From Ktedonosporobacter rubrisoli (GTDB taxonomy: Bacteria > Chloroflexota > Ktedonobacteria > Ktedonobacterales > Ktedonobacteraceae): DNA of 64,000 bases. The stretch covers positions 496,001 through 560,000 of the forward strand of contig NZ_CP035758.1 of the NCBI RefSeq assembly GCF_004208415.1, written 5' to 3'. The position numbers and the translations under genes are program-made. The notes beneath the pieces were generated by a model that was not told the origin of the DNA, did not search any database, and saw nothing but the letters and a program-made list of their open reading frames with translations. Below, piece by piece: positions 1 through 8,963 of the stretch (positions are counted from its first letter, which is position 1; every line of letters starts with the position of its first letter).

Positions 1-2
1 AC

Positions 3-704
3 AAAGAGCTTCTATGGCTGCCAAGACTCGCTCCTCACCTGCCGCTGGCTGTCCCTGTTCCGCTGGCCGTGGGAGCGCCTGGTGAGAGCTATCCCTGGAA
101 CTGGTCCATCTACAAGTGGCTTGAGGGCGAGAGCGCGGATAACCAGCGCACGTTTGATAAAGATCAGGCAGCCCGTGATATGGCGCAGTTCATTGTTGCC
201 TTGCATCAGCTTGACCCTGCAGGTTGGCCTCTTCCCAAACCGCCAAAATCCTCGCGCGGCGGGCCACTCTCCTCACGAGATGCTTCCACCCGTGCCGCAA
301 TTGCCGAGCTTTCCACCATGCTCGATAGCAGTGCGCTGACCGAAGAGTGGGAGGCTGCACTCGATGTTCCGGTATGGCAAGGGTCCCCAGTCTGGACCCA
401 CGGAGACCTATTACCGGGAAACTTGCTGCTCCACGAAGGCCGCATCAGCGCCATCATCGACTTCGGGGTTTTAGGCGTGGGCGATCCTGCATGTGATCTG
501 ATCGTTGCCTGGAGCCTCCTTTCAGCTCACTCTCGCCAGATCTTTCGCGCTGCCTTGCCAGTTGACGATGCAACCTGGGCCCGAGGGAGAGGTTGGGCAC
601 TATCCATTGGGCTGATTGCCTTGCCCTACTACCAGAACACAAACCCGGTCTTCGCGGCCACGGCTCGCTACATGATCGGCGAAGTCCTCGCCGATCGGCT
701 TTAG
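3..704 (+). CDS. Aminoglycoside phosphotransferase (APH) family kinase, 5' end outside window
   Basis: The reading frame is open from the left edge, so the true start lies upstream. The visible 233 residues are the C-terminal lobe of an APH/choline-kinase-like phosphotransferase, a family that moves the ATP gamma-phosphate to small hydroxyl substrates. The catalytic Brenner motif is visible as THGDLLPGNLLL, followed by the metal-binding segment IIDFGVLGVGDPACDL. The entry YPWNWSIYKWLEGE is typical of a subgroup often annotated as aminoglycoside phosphotransferases without proven drug activity. It ends 106 bp before the next start on the same strand. Family assignment is firm; the substrate is unknown. 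Confidence 0.88.
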   Translation, partial: KELLWLPRLAPHLPLAVPVPLAVGAPGESYPWNWSIYKWLEGESADNQRTFDKDQAARDMAQFIVALHQLDPAGWPLPKPPKSSRGGPLSSRDASTRAAIAELSTMLDSSALTEEWEAALDVPVWQGSPVWTHGDLLPGNLLLHEGRISAIIDFGVLGVGDPACDLIVAWSLLSAHSRQIFRAALPVDDATWARGRGWALSIGLIALPYYQNTNPVFAATARYMIGEVLADRL

Positions 705-810
705 GCAGAAGTTATGCGAGCGACACAAATCAGGGGCGGAGCTAAGAGTGCTTGAGCTAATCCAAGCGCTCCCATCGCCCAAATACTTTCTCTGCAAAGG
801 AGCATTAGCT

Positions 811-1656
811 GTGCAATTTGCCGTTGATCTTCCTCATTTTGGCCCATTCAGTAACCCTCGCCTGGTCGCTGAACTGGCGCATGAAGCCGAGGAAGCTGGA
901 TGGAATGGTTTCTTTATCTGGGATCACCTCAACTATAATCAGGAGGGATTAGCCAGTCCAGTTGAGATTGCAGACCCCTGGCTACTCCTGGCAGCAATTG
1001 CCTTACACACCAAATCTATCAAGCTTGGCCCTATGGTCACGCCGCTGCCACGCCGACGCCCCTGGAAGCTGGCCCGCGAAACCGTTACGCTCGATCACCT
1101 TTCAGGGGGACGCCTGATTCTTGGGCTTGGCCTGGGTACAAACTTTTATGGAGAATATCACGATTTCGGCGAATCCACCGATATCAGGACGCATGGGGAA
1201 AGGCTGGATGAAGGCCTTGCCATCCTAACACGTTTATGGAGCGGCGAGCAATTTAGCTACGAGGGGCAGCATTATCAGATCTCGCAGGTGCAATTTCTGC
1301 CTAAACCGCTTCAGCCGCATATCCCTATCTGGCTCGCAGGCAATTGGCCTCACAAAAAGCCGTTTCGCCGCGCAGCTCAGTACAACGGGATCTTCCCGCA
1401 GCGGATAGATCGTGCTCTCACGCCCGAAGACATGCGCGAACTCGTTGGCTATATTCAGCAGCAGCGGACGCAGACGGCTCCCTTTGACGTGGTGGCCTTT
1501 GGATTGACCAGCGGAACCGATAAAGGCCGCGCAGCTGCGCACGTGGCATCATTCGCCCAGGCCGGGGCCACGTGGTGGCTGGAGAGCTTTGATCCCTTGC
1601 AGACGCTTGAACAGGTTCGCCAGCGCATCCAGCAGGGACCGCCGGAAGTTCGCTAA
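811..1656 (+). CDS. LLM-class flavin-dependent oxidoreductase
   Basis: This is a luciferase-like monooxygenase fold protein of 281 residues that probably uses FMN or F420. The N-terminus reads FAVDLPHFGPFSNPRL and then WNGFFIWDHL, the usual first strand and helix of the TIM barrel. LGLGLGTNFYGEYHDFGE and a late IPIWLAGNWPHKKPFRRAA segment are characteristic of the family. I place the start at GTG 811 because AAAGGAG stands 8 bp upstream; an in-frame GTG at 748 lacks such a site and would add 21 unrelated residues. The substrate cannot be read from the sequence. Confidence 0.88.
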   Translation: MQFAVDLPHFGPFSNPRLVAELAHEAEEAGWNGFFIWDHLNYNQEGLASPVEIADPWLLLAAIALHTKSIKLGPMVTPLPRRRPWKLARETVTLDHLSGGRLILGLGLGTNFYGEYHDFGESTDIRTHGERLDEGLAILTRLWSGEQFSYEGQHYQISQVQFLPKPLQPHIPIWLAGNWPHKKPFRRAAQYNGIFPQRIDRALTPEDMRELVGYIQQQRTQTAPFDVVAFGLTSGTDKGRAAAHVASFAQAGATWWLESFDPLQTLEQVRQRIQQGPPEVR

Positions 1657-1975
1657 TAAGCCTGTAAAGTTAGCCTGCCTCCATTTCTCCAACGGAGGTA
1701 GGCCACGCGAAAAAATCCATTTGAGCTAATGCTGAATCTCCTACCTCTAGCCTATTACGAGCCTGTCACGTTCGGCTTACCAATAATAATGATCCCTTTC
1801 ATTCTGGTTCAAGTAAGCATCGTTAGGCCGAACCATATCAATATTTATCAAGATTGCCTCGGTTATTTCCGCATGCCTATCCGAAGTATGTAACTTCATA
1901 CATTTGCATATATCGCTTGTGTTGAAGATTCAGTTATGCTAATGTATCTTTTACTCAAGAAAAGGAGATTATTTT
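1657..1975. other. Intergenic region with hairpin and promoter-like sequence
   Basis: Downstream of the oxidoreductase, arms GCCTGCCTCC (1673-1682) and GGAGGTAGGC (1694-1703) form a 10-bp stem with one G-U pair. No U-tract follows, so it is only a weak terminator candidate. Near the right end TTGAAG (1922-1927) and TATCTT (1945-1950) are 17 bp apart, a plausible promoter for the small gene at 1976. I see no gene here. Confidence 0.4.
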
Positions 1976-2197
1976 ATGCAGCGCTTGTTAGCATTTATAC
2001 TCTTCAGCATAGGTATGCTCATCTCGCTCTTACTACCAATCGTTGTCTGGCAATCCTTGCACACTACGGTACCGGGCATTGATCAAAGTAAATCCCAGAT
2101 TGTGCAAAGTGAGCCTCGTTACATACCAACTCCACCGGGCTATTGTCAAGCGTGCCAGACAGCGCAGCAACCAGCACCGTGGATTAAGATTCCCTAA
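1976..2197 (+). CDS. Small membrane-anchored or secreted hypothetical protein
   Basis: A 73-codon ORF starts at ATG 1976 behind AAAAGGAGA, a strong ribosome-binding site. The first 25 residues (MQRLLAFILFSIGMLISLLL and onward) form one hydrophobic helix after a single Arg, so the product is an N-terminal anchor or an uncleaved signal peptide. The rest is a short extracytoplasmic tail rich in Pro and Gln, with a CQAC pair that could bind metal or form a disulfide. I recognise no family. Support comes from the ribosome-binding site, the promoter-like sequence upstream and the signal-like N-terminus. Confidence 0.5.
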   Translation: MQRLLAFILFSIGMLISLLLPIVVWQSLHTTVPGIDQSKSQIVQSEPRYIPTPPGYCQACQTAQQPAPWIKIP

Positions 2198-2393
2198 TGG
2201 CCCGCGCCAGCCGAACGAACAAGCGGCGCCGCAAGGAAAGAGGTACTACTTCAGCCAGGGCTTCAAATTAAGTTTTACAATTCCGAATCTGGTTCATGTG
2301 GAGAGTAAGGGAGAGGCCTGCCAGGCAGAGCCGATAGGTCATGATGTAAGATATATTGGCTTTTGTTTTTTAGTTTGAGGAAAGGAGCTTCAC

Positions 2394-3251
2394 TTGTCCC
2401 TCTACCTCCCTCCAGATCCAGTTATCGATCTGCAAATACATACCACCTACAGCGATGGGCGCTGGTCGGCCGAGCAGCTCTTCGACTATCTGGCCCAGGA
2501 AGGCTTCGGGCTGGTTGCTGTTACAGATCACGATCGCGTTGATACGGTTGCGCATGTACAAGAGCTGGGAAGGCAAAAACAGCTTCACGTTCTGGCAGCT
2601 GTAGAAATTAGTGCCGCATTTCATGGAAAGATGGCAGATCTGCTCTGCTTCGGTTTCGATCCACAAGATCAAACCTTGATAGCGATCGCCACAGATGTTC
2701 GGCAACGGCAGAAGCACAATGCCGAACAGGTTTACGCTGAACTGCTGCGCCGAGGATATCAATTTCCGCAACGTCAGACCCAGCTTGCCACAAGCGGGGG
2801 CGAGCTCCGCGTGGCTGGCGATTGTGGCACGTTATTGCTCAAAGAGGGCTATGTCAAGGATGCAGCCAGCGCGCTTGCCTTAGTCATCGATGCTGGATAT
2901 CGCGAAATGAAGGCTGATTTGGCGCGGACGGTCGAGGCAGTCCATCAGAGTGGAGGAGTCGCCCTGATCGCTCATCCAGGACGGGGACTTCAGGAGCCAC
3001 AAGAATTTACCTACTACACGCCGGAGCTCCTTGACCAGGTACGCGCCGAGATTCCACTTGATGGCATCGAAGTCTACTATCCCACGCATACGCCAGAGCT
3101 CATCGAGACCTATCTGGCCTATGCTCAGCAGCACAACTTACTTGTAAGTGCCGGCTCAGACTCACATGGCCCTCCTGGCCGCATGCCAATCAAGTATCCC
3201 GCAAAGCTGTGCCAGCGCCTCCTTGGGCGTCTCAACATCGAGTTGCAGTGA
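2394..3251 (+). CDS. PHP-domain metal-dependent phosphoesterase
   Basis: A 285-residue polymerase-and-histidinol-phosphatase (PHP) domain protein. Visible motifs in order are DLQIHTTYSDGRW, VTDHDRVD, AAVEIS, ALIAHPGRG and SAGSDSHGP, which carry the family's metal ligands. Known relatives cleave nucleotide 3',5'-bisphosphates or 5' ends of short RNAs (RNase AM/TrpH type). In motif I the usual H-x-H is Q-x-H, so one expected metal ligand is replaced. The start is TTG 2394, 10 bp after GGAAAGGAGC; there is no better ATG. It stands alone between the small ORF and a convergent TetR gene. Confidence 0.85.
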   Translation: MSLYLPPDPVIDLQIHTTYSDGRWSAEQLFDYLAQEGFGLVAVTDHDRVDTVAHVQELGRQKQLHVLAAVEISAAFHGKMADLLCFGFDPQDQTLIAIATDVRQRQKHNAEQVYAELLRRGYQFPQRQTQLATSGGELRVAGDCGTLLLKEGYVKDAASALALVIDAGYREMKADLARTVEAVHQSGGVALIAHPGRGLQEPQEFTYYTPELLDQVRAEIPLDGIEVYYPTHTPELIETYLAYAQQHNLLVSAGSDSHGPPGRMPIKYPAKLCQRLLGRLNIELQ

Positions 3252-3417
3252 GCCCAAAAGCACAGGTTAGCTAACGGCATCGAAAGAAGCGAAAATAGGT
3301 CCTCAGTAATCCTTGAGGATATACTTTCCTGCTGGCGCAAAGTCAGTGGGAAGAAGGGAAAGTAGATAGTCATGGTGCGAAAGGCCTGATCGCGCTGGCG
3401 GGAATACGCTCTTACGC

Positions 3418-4041
3418 TTATTCCTCAGCTTTATAAAAGCAGCGTCTCAGCAGGTCCAGGTACCTCTCCCATTCTCGCAACAGCTCGACGTCGAAATCTG
3501 CGTAAGAATTTATTTTATTGCTTTGTTGTTCGGCAAAACTTAGCGCAGTCCAGTTAATGATATCGATTGCTTTTTGCACATCAATATCACTGCGGAATTT
3601 TGTTTCATCTATATTTCTGCAAATTTTTTCAGTTCCCCTATCAACAAGATATTCCTTCTTTCTTTTCTCAAGCTCAGATTTTACTTCGGGAGCATTTTCC
3701 TTGGCAATGGCTTTAAGAAAATCAAATATCTGGGGAAATTTGCGATACATTTTAAATTTAACTAAGGCTATTTCCCTGTATATCTCAAAAATATCTGTTT
3801 CGTCACAATCTACTTCACTATATATTTTATCAATGAATTCTGATACATAATCAAGCAAAAATAGATACAGTTCTTTTTTGTTGTTAAAATAGCTAAACAA
3901 TGAACCTTTGGCTATATTCGCTTCCTTGATGATTTCATTTGTAGAAGCTCTGTCATATCCACTTCGCGCAAACTCTTTAATAGCAGCATTAATAATGCGT
4001 TCTTTCTTCTCCTGCTCTAAGCTAGCGAATTTCGGATACAT
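3418..4041 (-). CDS. TetR/AcrR family transcriptional repressor, AT-rich
   Basis: A 207-residue TetR-type repressor. The N-terminal helix-turn-helix reads IINAAIKEFARSGYDRAST then NEIIKEANIAKGSLFSYFNN, an intact signature; the C-terminal ligand-binding domain is Lys/Glu/Ile-rich. Base composition is strikingly lower in GC than the neighbours, and the protein resembles Bacillota TetR proteins, so recent acquisition is likely (inference). Its promoter region holds two sites, TGACCACTTCGGTCA (4069-4083) and TGACGAAAGTGGTCA (4103-4117). The first matches two sites upstream of the next gene on the same strand. This argues for autoregulation plus control of the CMD gene at 4274. Confidence 0.9.
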   Translation of the reverse strand: MYPKFASLEQEKKERIINAAIKEFARSGYDRASTNEIIKEANIAKGSLFSYFNNKKELYLFLLDYVSEFIDKIYSEVDCDETDIFEIYREIALVKFKMYRKFPQIFDFLKAIAKENAPEVKSELEKRKKEYLVDRGTEKICRNIDETKFRSDIDVQKAIDIINWTALSFAEQQSNKINSYADFDVELLREWERYLDLLRRCFYKAEE

Positions 4042-4068
4042 GATAATTACCTCATTTCAAGGTCGCTG

Positions 4069-4117
4069 TGACCACTTCGGTCATTCCCTATTCTATAAGA
4101 AGTGACGAAAGTGGTCA
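4069..4117. promoter_or_regulatory. Operator pair upstream of tetR-type gene
   Basis: Two 15-bp dyads fit TGACnAnnnTnGTCA: TGACCACTTCGGTCA at 4069-4083 and TGACGAAAGTGGTCA at 4103-4117. They are 34 bp apart (start to start), close to three helical turns. They lie 28 to 76 bp upstream of the repressor start codon (minus strand), the position expected for autorepression. The same word occurs upstream of the CMD-domain gene. Confidence 0.75.
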
Positions 4118-4273
4118 AGTGCATTGGAGCAAACGTATGTCTAGTTATAAAAGCTCTGTTTCCCTCCCCTGGGGAAGCTATATACAGAGCAGAGCCGGAG
4201 GATTTACTTTTAATCCTTCTTCAGGTACGCAGCCTTAAGAGCCCATCTGGCCGCCAAACTTAGAAAATCCCAT

Positions 4274-5242
4274 CTATGCGATCCGCGTGCCATCAAACGG
4301 GAATGAGCCCGCACCATGGAGCTTAGCGGTACCTACGAGATAATCGCCGTCAATCGTTCCATCCCAGGTGATGGTTATTGGATACGGCTTCGTCATAACT
4401 GTCGTAAAGATCACCTGCTGCCCCTGGATCTTCCCCTCCGAGACTGGCACGGTAATCTCAACAGCCTCATTGGTGAGTGAGCCCGATAGCTCCCCTTCGC
4501 TCAGCGCAAGCACAAGCCTGAGTTCCTGCGTTGCAGCCGGGTGGTAAAATTTCAGCTGCCAGGTCCCATCTGGTTTCGCCTCTGCGTGCGCCCCGGCCGC
4601 AAAACTGCTGCTTGGTCGTTGGGGAATTTTAGGCGCTTCGTAAGCCATGCCCTCTCCAAGTCGAGGGCGCCCAGGCTCGACCGGTACTCCTAGCGAATTC
4701 AGTAATCCAGCATTCATCCGATAGAAGCCAATTAGCATTAGCAACTCGATGATCTCACTCTCGTCATATGTAGCTGCCAGCGCCTTCCATGTCTTCTCAG
4801 AGGCACAGTTATCTGCACAGAGATCATCGACTAAGCTCAATGCAGCCGCATCGGCCTCGGACCAGGAGCTCGCGCCAGCGGCAAGAGACGTAATCTCAGC
4901 CGAGGTTACCCCGGCACTGAGTGCTCCGGGCACATGGTTAGCCCATTCATACTCGCATGATGAGCGAAGTGCAATTCGCAAGATGAGCAGTTCACGCGTC
5001 CTCATGGGCACCTTACCCCCGTTCATGAGATGTGATCCGAACTCCAGCCAGGCCTTCAGCAAACCTCCATTGTGCGCAAGCATCCGCAAGACATTTGAAG
5101 CTCCAATACCGGTCATCGCACGCTGTTCTTCTGAGAGTGCAGATACGTCAAGCAATGGAATGCGGGGCTGCGCGGGCCTCCCAATCGCCTCTCGCCCAGA
5201 TCCTGCATTCACCGGCTTCTCGTCGTTTGCCTGGTTCTTCAT
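4274..5242 (-). CDS. Carboxymuconolactone decarboxylase-domain protein with C-terminal beta-rich domain
   Basis: A 322-residue protein. Residues about 30-190 are a carboxymuconolactone decarboxylase/AhpD-like domain: RTRELLILRIALRSSCEYEW followed by ANHVPGALSAGVT, with the Cys and His of the family's redox/proton-relay site. The last ~100 residues (DGTWQLKFYHPA to SFPFDGTR) look like a separate small beta-barrel. I start at ATG 5242, with GGAGG 5 bp upstream; ATG 5254 is an alternative. A longer frame up to 5395 would translate the two operators into a repeated TRVV, so it is rejected. Regulation by the TetR protein at 3418 is inferred from shared operators. Function is unknown, possibly detoxification of a small electrophile or peroxide. 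Confidence 0.8.
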   Translation of the reverse strand: MKNQANDEKPVNAGSGREAIGRPAQPRIPLLDVSALSEEQRAMTGIGASNVLRMLAHNGGLLKAWLEFGSHLMNGGKVPMRTRELLILRIALRSSCEYEWANHVPGALSAGVTSAEITSLAAGASSWSEADAAALSLVDDLCADNCASEKTWKALAATYDESEIIELLMLIGFYRMNAGLLNSLGVPVEPGRPRLGEGMAYEAPKIPQRPSSSFAAGAHAEAKPDGTWQLKFYHPAATQELRLVLALSEGELSGSLTNEAVEITVPVSEGKIQGQQVIFTTVMTKPYPITITWDGTIDGDYLVGTAKLHGAGSFPFDGTRIA

Positions 5243-5277
5243 TTCATCCTCCATAAGTTTACTTTCCTTCATTATCA

Positions 5278-5325
5278 TGACCACTCTGGTCATTTTTATT
5301 TTATCCTGAATGACCACTCTGGTCA
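5278..5325. promoter_or_regulatory. Operator pair upstream of CMD-domain gene
   Basis: Two identical perfect dyads, TGACCACTCTGGTCA, at 5278-5292 and 5311-5325, are 33 bp apart. They match the operator word upstream of the TetR gene at 3418. The proximal copy ends 36 bp before the CMD start codon, a position where bound repressor would cover the promoter or early transcript region. Confidence 0.8.
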
Positions 5326-5652
5326 ATACTATATGCGAAAAGATTGTCCAATCGTAAGAATATGTGAGATATGAGGCAGCTACAGGTGGCAGCATAGACG
5401 AATGGTCCCTGCACTGTAGATAGTAGAGCGAGGAAACAGCAATTATGCAAGCCGCTATGTGTAGCCGGCAGCCACACTGCTAGGCTTCACCTGGCAACAA
5501 GCAAATGTTTCGCTATGCTAATGCCTCTCATTACCAACGACCCGATACAGGAAAAAGAGGAGGAGCCCTATCGTCTCTTGTAAGCACGGCTTAAGCATGC
5601 AGGTAACATAACATTCTGATCTCAAGCAGCAGAAGCCGGGCGATTTGCGCGC
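5326..5652. other. Intergenic region, no gene seen
   Basis: This lies between the CMD operators and the response-regulator stop. No coding frame with a ribosome-binding site, no RNA gene and no strong hairpin was found. Confidence 0.4.
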
Positions 5653-6018
5653 TCACAGAGCATGTTCGATTTTGGAGAGCACCACATCCAGGTCAAAGGG
5701 CTTAGCAATAAAATCGTCAGCGCCGGCCTCTCTGGCCAGGTGCTCCGTATCTTTATTGGCCGAAATCAGGATAACAGGAAGATGAGCTGTATTTGGCTGC
5801 CGTTTGAACTGCGCACACAGCTCACAGCCATTGCTTCCTGACATCCAGATATCAAGCAGCAACAGATCAGGGAATGTGCGCGCCAAGGCCGGTACACATG
5901 TACCATCGGCCGTGCTCTCCACCTCATAACCACACTCCTCCAGAAAGAGTGTAAGCACATCAAGAATGGCTAGATCATCATCGGCAATTAGAATCCGTTT
6001 CTTCTTGGGCTCGGGCAT
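5653..6018 (-). CDS. Stand-alone CheY-like response regulator
   Basis: A single receiver domain of 121 residues with no output domain. The acidic pocket is visible in RILIADDDLAILDVL, the phospho-acceptor Asp in LLLLDIWMSGSNGCEL, the switch Ser in VILISANKD, and the Lys in DFIAKPFDLD. It may act by protein contact, like CheY or Spo0F, in a phosphorelay whose kinase is not in this window. The start at ATG 6018 (MPEPKKKR) gives the usual N-terminus; an upstream in-frame ATG at 6051 is possible, and ribosome-binding signals do not settle it. Confidence 0.88.
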   Translation of the reverse strand: MPEPKKKRILIADDDLAILDVLTLFLEECGYEVESTADGTCVPALARTFPDLLLLDIWMSGSNGCELCAQFKRQPNTAHLPVILISANKDTEHLAREAGADDFIAKPFDLDVVLSKIEHAL

Positions 6019-6436
6019 AGATCTCTCTCGCGTTCTATTCCTCATCATCACTCAGCATAGGTTTGAACTATACAGTATTCGCACTTCAAACGCTTTTTCT
6101 CACGCTACTCATCCCTAGCACAAACGCATAGAAAACTCTCTCTACCTTTCCCTTACCCGTCAGGTGCGCAGTACGAAGATTGCCCCGAAAGGCGCTAATA
6201 GGCTGCAATACTGCTTGCAAGCCATGTTTTGGCTAAATCGCTTGCCAATCCCTATAACAGATTGTATCGAATCAGGCTATAAAGAGCAAAGGTCAATTCT
6301 TCCCGGTAATGACACTTGTCGAGGAATAGCCGCTTTTCTTGCGTGACAAAAGCTCTGGAGGAAGTTGGATTACATCTAACTTCCTCCAAAGCCTGGCGAT
6401 GTATTTCGCTCCCAAGCATTCCCAACGCGCCAGGCT
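6019..6436. other. Intergenic region with terminator
   Basis: The region lies between two minus-strand genes. The only clear structure is a hairpin at 6357-6387; no gene was recognised. Confidence 0.45.
6346..6387 (-). terminator. Probable rho-independent terminator of the multicopper oxidase gene
   Basis: On the minus strand, arms GGAGGAAGTT and AACTTCCTCC form a perfect 10-bp stem. It extends inward by four more pairs including one G-U, leaving a 3-nt loop. It is followed by AGAGCTTTTGT, a modest U-run. It lies about 50 bp past the multicopper oxidase stop. Confidence 0.6.
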
Positions 6437-7567
6437 TCATTCTGGCTGGTTTATAGTTCCATGACCTACCTCAAAGGGGCTAGAAACCCCTTCATAACCC
6501 AGGTGGAGTATCATACCGGCGGCTGCATGATAGAGATTATGGCAGTGATCCATCCAGATTCCCGGGTTATCAGCACGAAAAGCCACTTCATAGCTTTCTC
6601 CCGGGGCTACGTTAAGCGTATCAACCCACCATGGGCTTCCCGTGACAGGGCGCCCATTGTAGCTAAGCACCAGCATATGGTGCCCATGCAGATGCATGGG
6701 ATGATCCATCCAGCTCCGGTTGACAAAGCTCATCTTGACAAGATCCCCTTCATGTACCATCAGCATAGGCGTATTCGGAAACACTTTTCCGTTGATTGGC
6801 CATAGGTATCCCATTTGGCCATTATAGAAGCCTACCTTGTCATCAAGAAGCAGCGCAAATTCCTTGTCAAAGTGACTTGATAGACTAAATGGCATCTTCG
6901 AGGGACTTCCATACGTGGCTGGATTGAATACGGGACCATTTACCAGCGCCGGCGCGCTCGCCGTTGCATCCTGGCTCAGAAGGAAACTTACTTTCGAGCT
7001 TTTTTGAGGCCAATCGAGAGACACCGCAGTACCGGGCATCGTAAATTGAATATCATATCTTCCTCCAGCAGCCAGCAGAAGCCGTTGCCCGGTCAGTTCT
7101 GTAGGAGCATTCAGATCAGTTCCATCGATAGCAATTACTTTAAAAGGGGTTCCAGAGAGAGCAAAGGTGATAGGTAGGCTATCTGTGTTGATCAGGCGTA
7201 GGCGAACAGGAGTCCCCGGCTGCACGATGAGCCGTTTCATCGTATCAGCTATCCCAAATGCTTCCTGATAGCTTCTCTCGTTGGTTAACCAGCTATGGGC
7301 AACAATTGGAATATCCTTTCCAGTAAATGAATCGTTTGGGGGCAGAACAATCAATGGGCCAAAGAGTCCTTTTTCTACTGCTTCTGAAGACACCTGATGT
7401 GAATGATACCAATAGGTTCCCGCCTGGTTCTTCACCACGAAGCGATAGGTAAAGCTCTCTCCCGGCTCAACAGCATTTTGCGTGATGCCAGCAACCCCAT
7501 CTTCCCCATTGGGAACATCCAAGCCATGCCAAGTTTGGGGCAGGAGGTGGGTGGAACCTCTGTTCGT
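6437..7567 (-). pseudogene. Multicopper oxidase lacking its 5' part
   Basis: A periplasmic or cell-wall copper oxidase that normally couples one-electron substrate oxidation to reduction of oxygen to water. Motifs kept: WHGLDVPNGEDGV, WYHSHQ, HPMHLHGHHM, and the C-terminal HCHNLYHAAAGM with type-1 copper ligands. The first motif should be H-W-H-G but reads T-W-H-G, and upstream of it family similarity stops. In-frame stops follow at 7568-7573. The signal peptide and roughly the first 80-100 residues are missing. The break coincides with the left flank of the TnpB element. A TTG at 7522 could restart translation, but the product would lack the first copper motif. Confidence 0.8.
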
Positions 7568-7621
7568 TCATCAAGATGTTTCCTCTTGACACCTCTGTGA
7601 ACATTTGAGAGAATAGGGTAC

Positions 7622-8963
7622 ATGAAAACCGTGATTACCGCAAAACTCAAATTGCAGACCACCCCAGAACAGGCAGACCACCCCAGAACAGTTTGCCGCC
7701 TTGCGTGCCACACAACTGGCCTATCGGGACTCGCTCAACTACGTGAGTCACTACGCCTTTGCACACGACAAAATGAGCAATAAGGTCAAACTGCAAGAAG
7801 GTACCTATGACGTCTTGCGGAGTCGTTTTCATCTGCCTTCGCAAATGGCCTGTAGTGTGCCCAGACAAGTCGGGGCAACCTATAAAGCCCTTTGGAGCAA
7901 AGTGAAGCAGAATGCTACCCACCGCAAGGCAAACTACACTAAGAAACGCTACAAGGGATTGGATCAGCCACCCAAGTATGTCTCTCCCACCCTTGATTAC
8001 CAGTATGGCAAAGACTACTCCTTCAAGAAGGATCAGCACGTCAGTGTGTTGACCCTGCACGGTCGCATCATCCTTGCCTATAGCGGCTATGAAAGGCACG
8101 TGGCTCTGATTCAGCATGGAGCCGAGATCGGCGCTGCCAAACTCTGGTATGACAAAGCCAGGAAAACCTTTTATTTGCTGGTTCCTCTCCACATCAACGT
8201 CCCTGACCCCATGGCGCAAACCCTGACGGGGATTGTCGGGGTGGATGTCGGCATCAGGTATCTGGCCGTGACCAGTGACACCAAGGGAGCCTGTTCGTTT
8301 TATTCTGGCAAGGGGATTGTCCCCAAAGCCACCCATTACGCGAGGCTGAGAAAGCGTCTTCAGAAAAAAGGCACTCGTTCTGCGACAAGGCGACTGGTCG
8401 CCATCAGTGGACGAGAGAGACGGCTCAAGCAAGACGCCAATCATCGAGTCTCTGCACACATCGTGAAAACCTCTCCCCACAGTCTTTTTGGTCTGGAACA
8501 CCTGACGGACATTCGAGAGCGAACGCGACGCAAACGAGGCAAGAAAGCGAGCAGGAAGCAACGCAAGGCCAATGCTGCCTCCTGCAAATGGTCCTTTGCT
8601 GAACTGCAAAGTATGATTGCCTATAAAGCCCTCTTGCAGGGCAGTATGGCGATCAAGGTAGATGCTCACTACACCAGCAAGGCTTGCCCGCTGTGTGGTC
8701 ATACCGCTGATGCGAACCGCCCCAACAACGGCTTGCTCTTTGTCTGTCAGAACTGCCATTACAGCCTGCATGCTGACCTAGTGGGGGCCAGAAATATCAC
8801 GATGCGCACGTTACTTGCTCGACAAGATTGGGCAAGTACGGGCTCTTTGTCAATGAGCCCTGATGTGTCAAGTGCTGAAATCAAAGCTGCACGTCTTTCG
8901 AGATATGCAGAGTTGCGATGGAACTTAGACACAAGCTCCCTGCCTTCAGGCGGGAGTAATTGA
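7622..8963 (+). pseudogene. tnpB: TnpB RNA-guided endonuclease gene with a frameshifting 19-bp duplication
   Basis: TnpB is the RuvC-type nuclease ancestral to Cas12. All catalytic residues remain: Asp in GVDVGIRYLAV, Glu in HSLFGLEHLTDI, Asp in HADLVGARNI, and the zinc ribbon CPLCGHT to CQNCHY. The normal start ATG 7622 encodes MKTVITAKLKLQTTPEQ. Codons 12-17 then lie in an exact 19-bp tandem repeat (7654-7672 and 7673-7691). As 19 is not a multiple of 3, the frame shifts and stops at about 7780. Removing one copy joins TPEQ to FAALRATQLAYR exactly. A TTG at 7701 could give a protein lacking the first 20 residues. Confidence 0.85.
7654..7691. repeat. Perfect 19-bp tandem duplication inside tnpB
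   Basis: The unit GCAGACCACCCCAGAACAG occurs twice without gap or mismatch. It begins in codon 11 of tnpB and shifts the reading frame by one base. Confidence 0.95.

Noticed and set aside
5243..5395. Longer N-terminus for the CMD-domain protein
   Set aside because: It would translate both repressor operators (repeated TRVV) and lacks a ribosome-binding site, while ATG 5242 has one.
7647..8771. 374-codon minus-strand frame opposite tnpB
   Set aside because: It is a shadow of tnpB; it has no family motifs, while the plus strand carries all TnpB catalytic residues.
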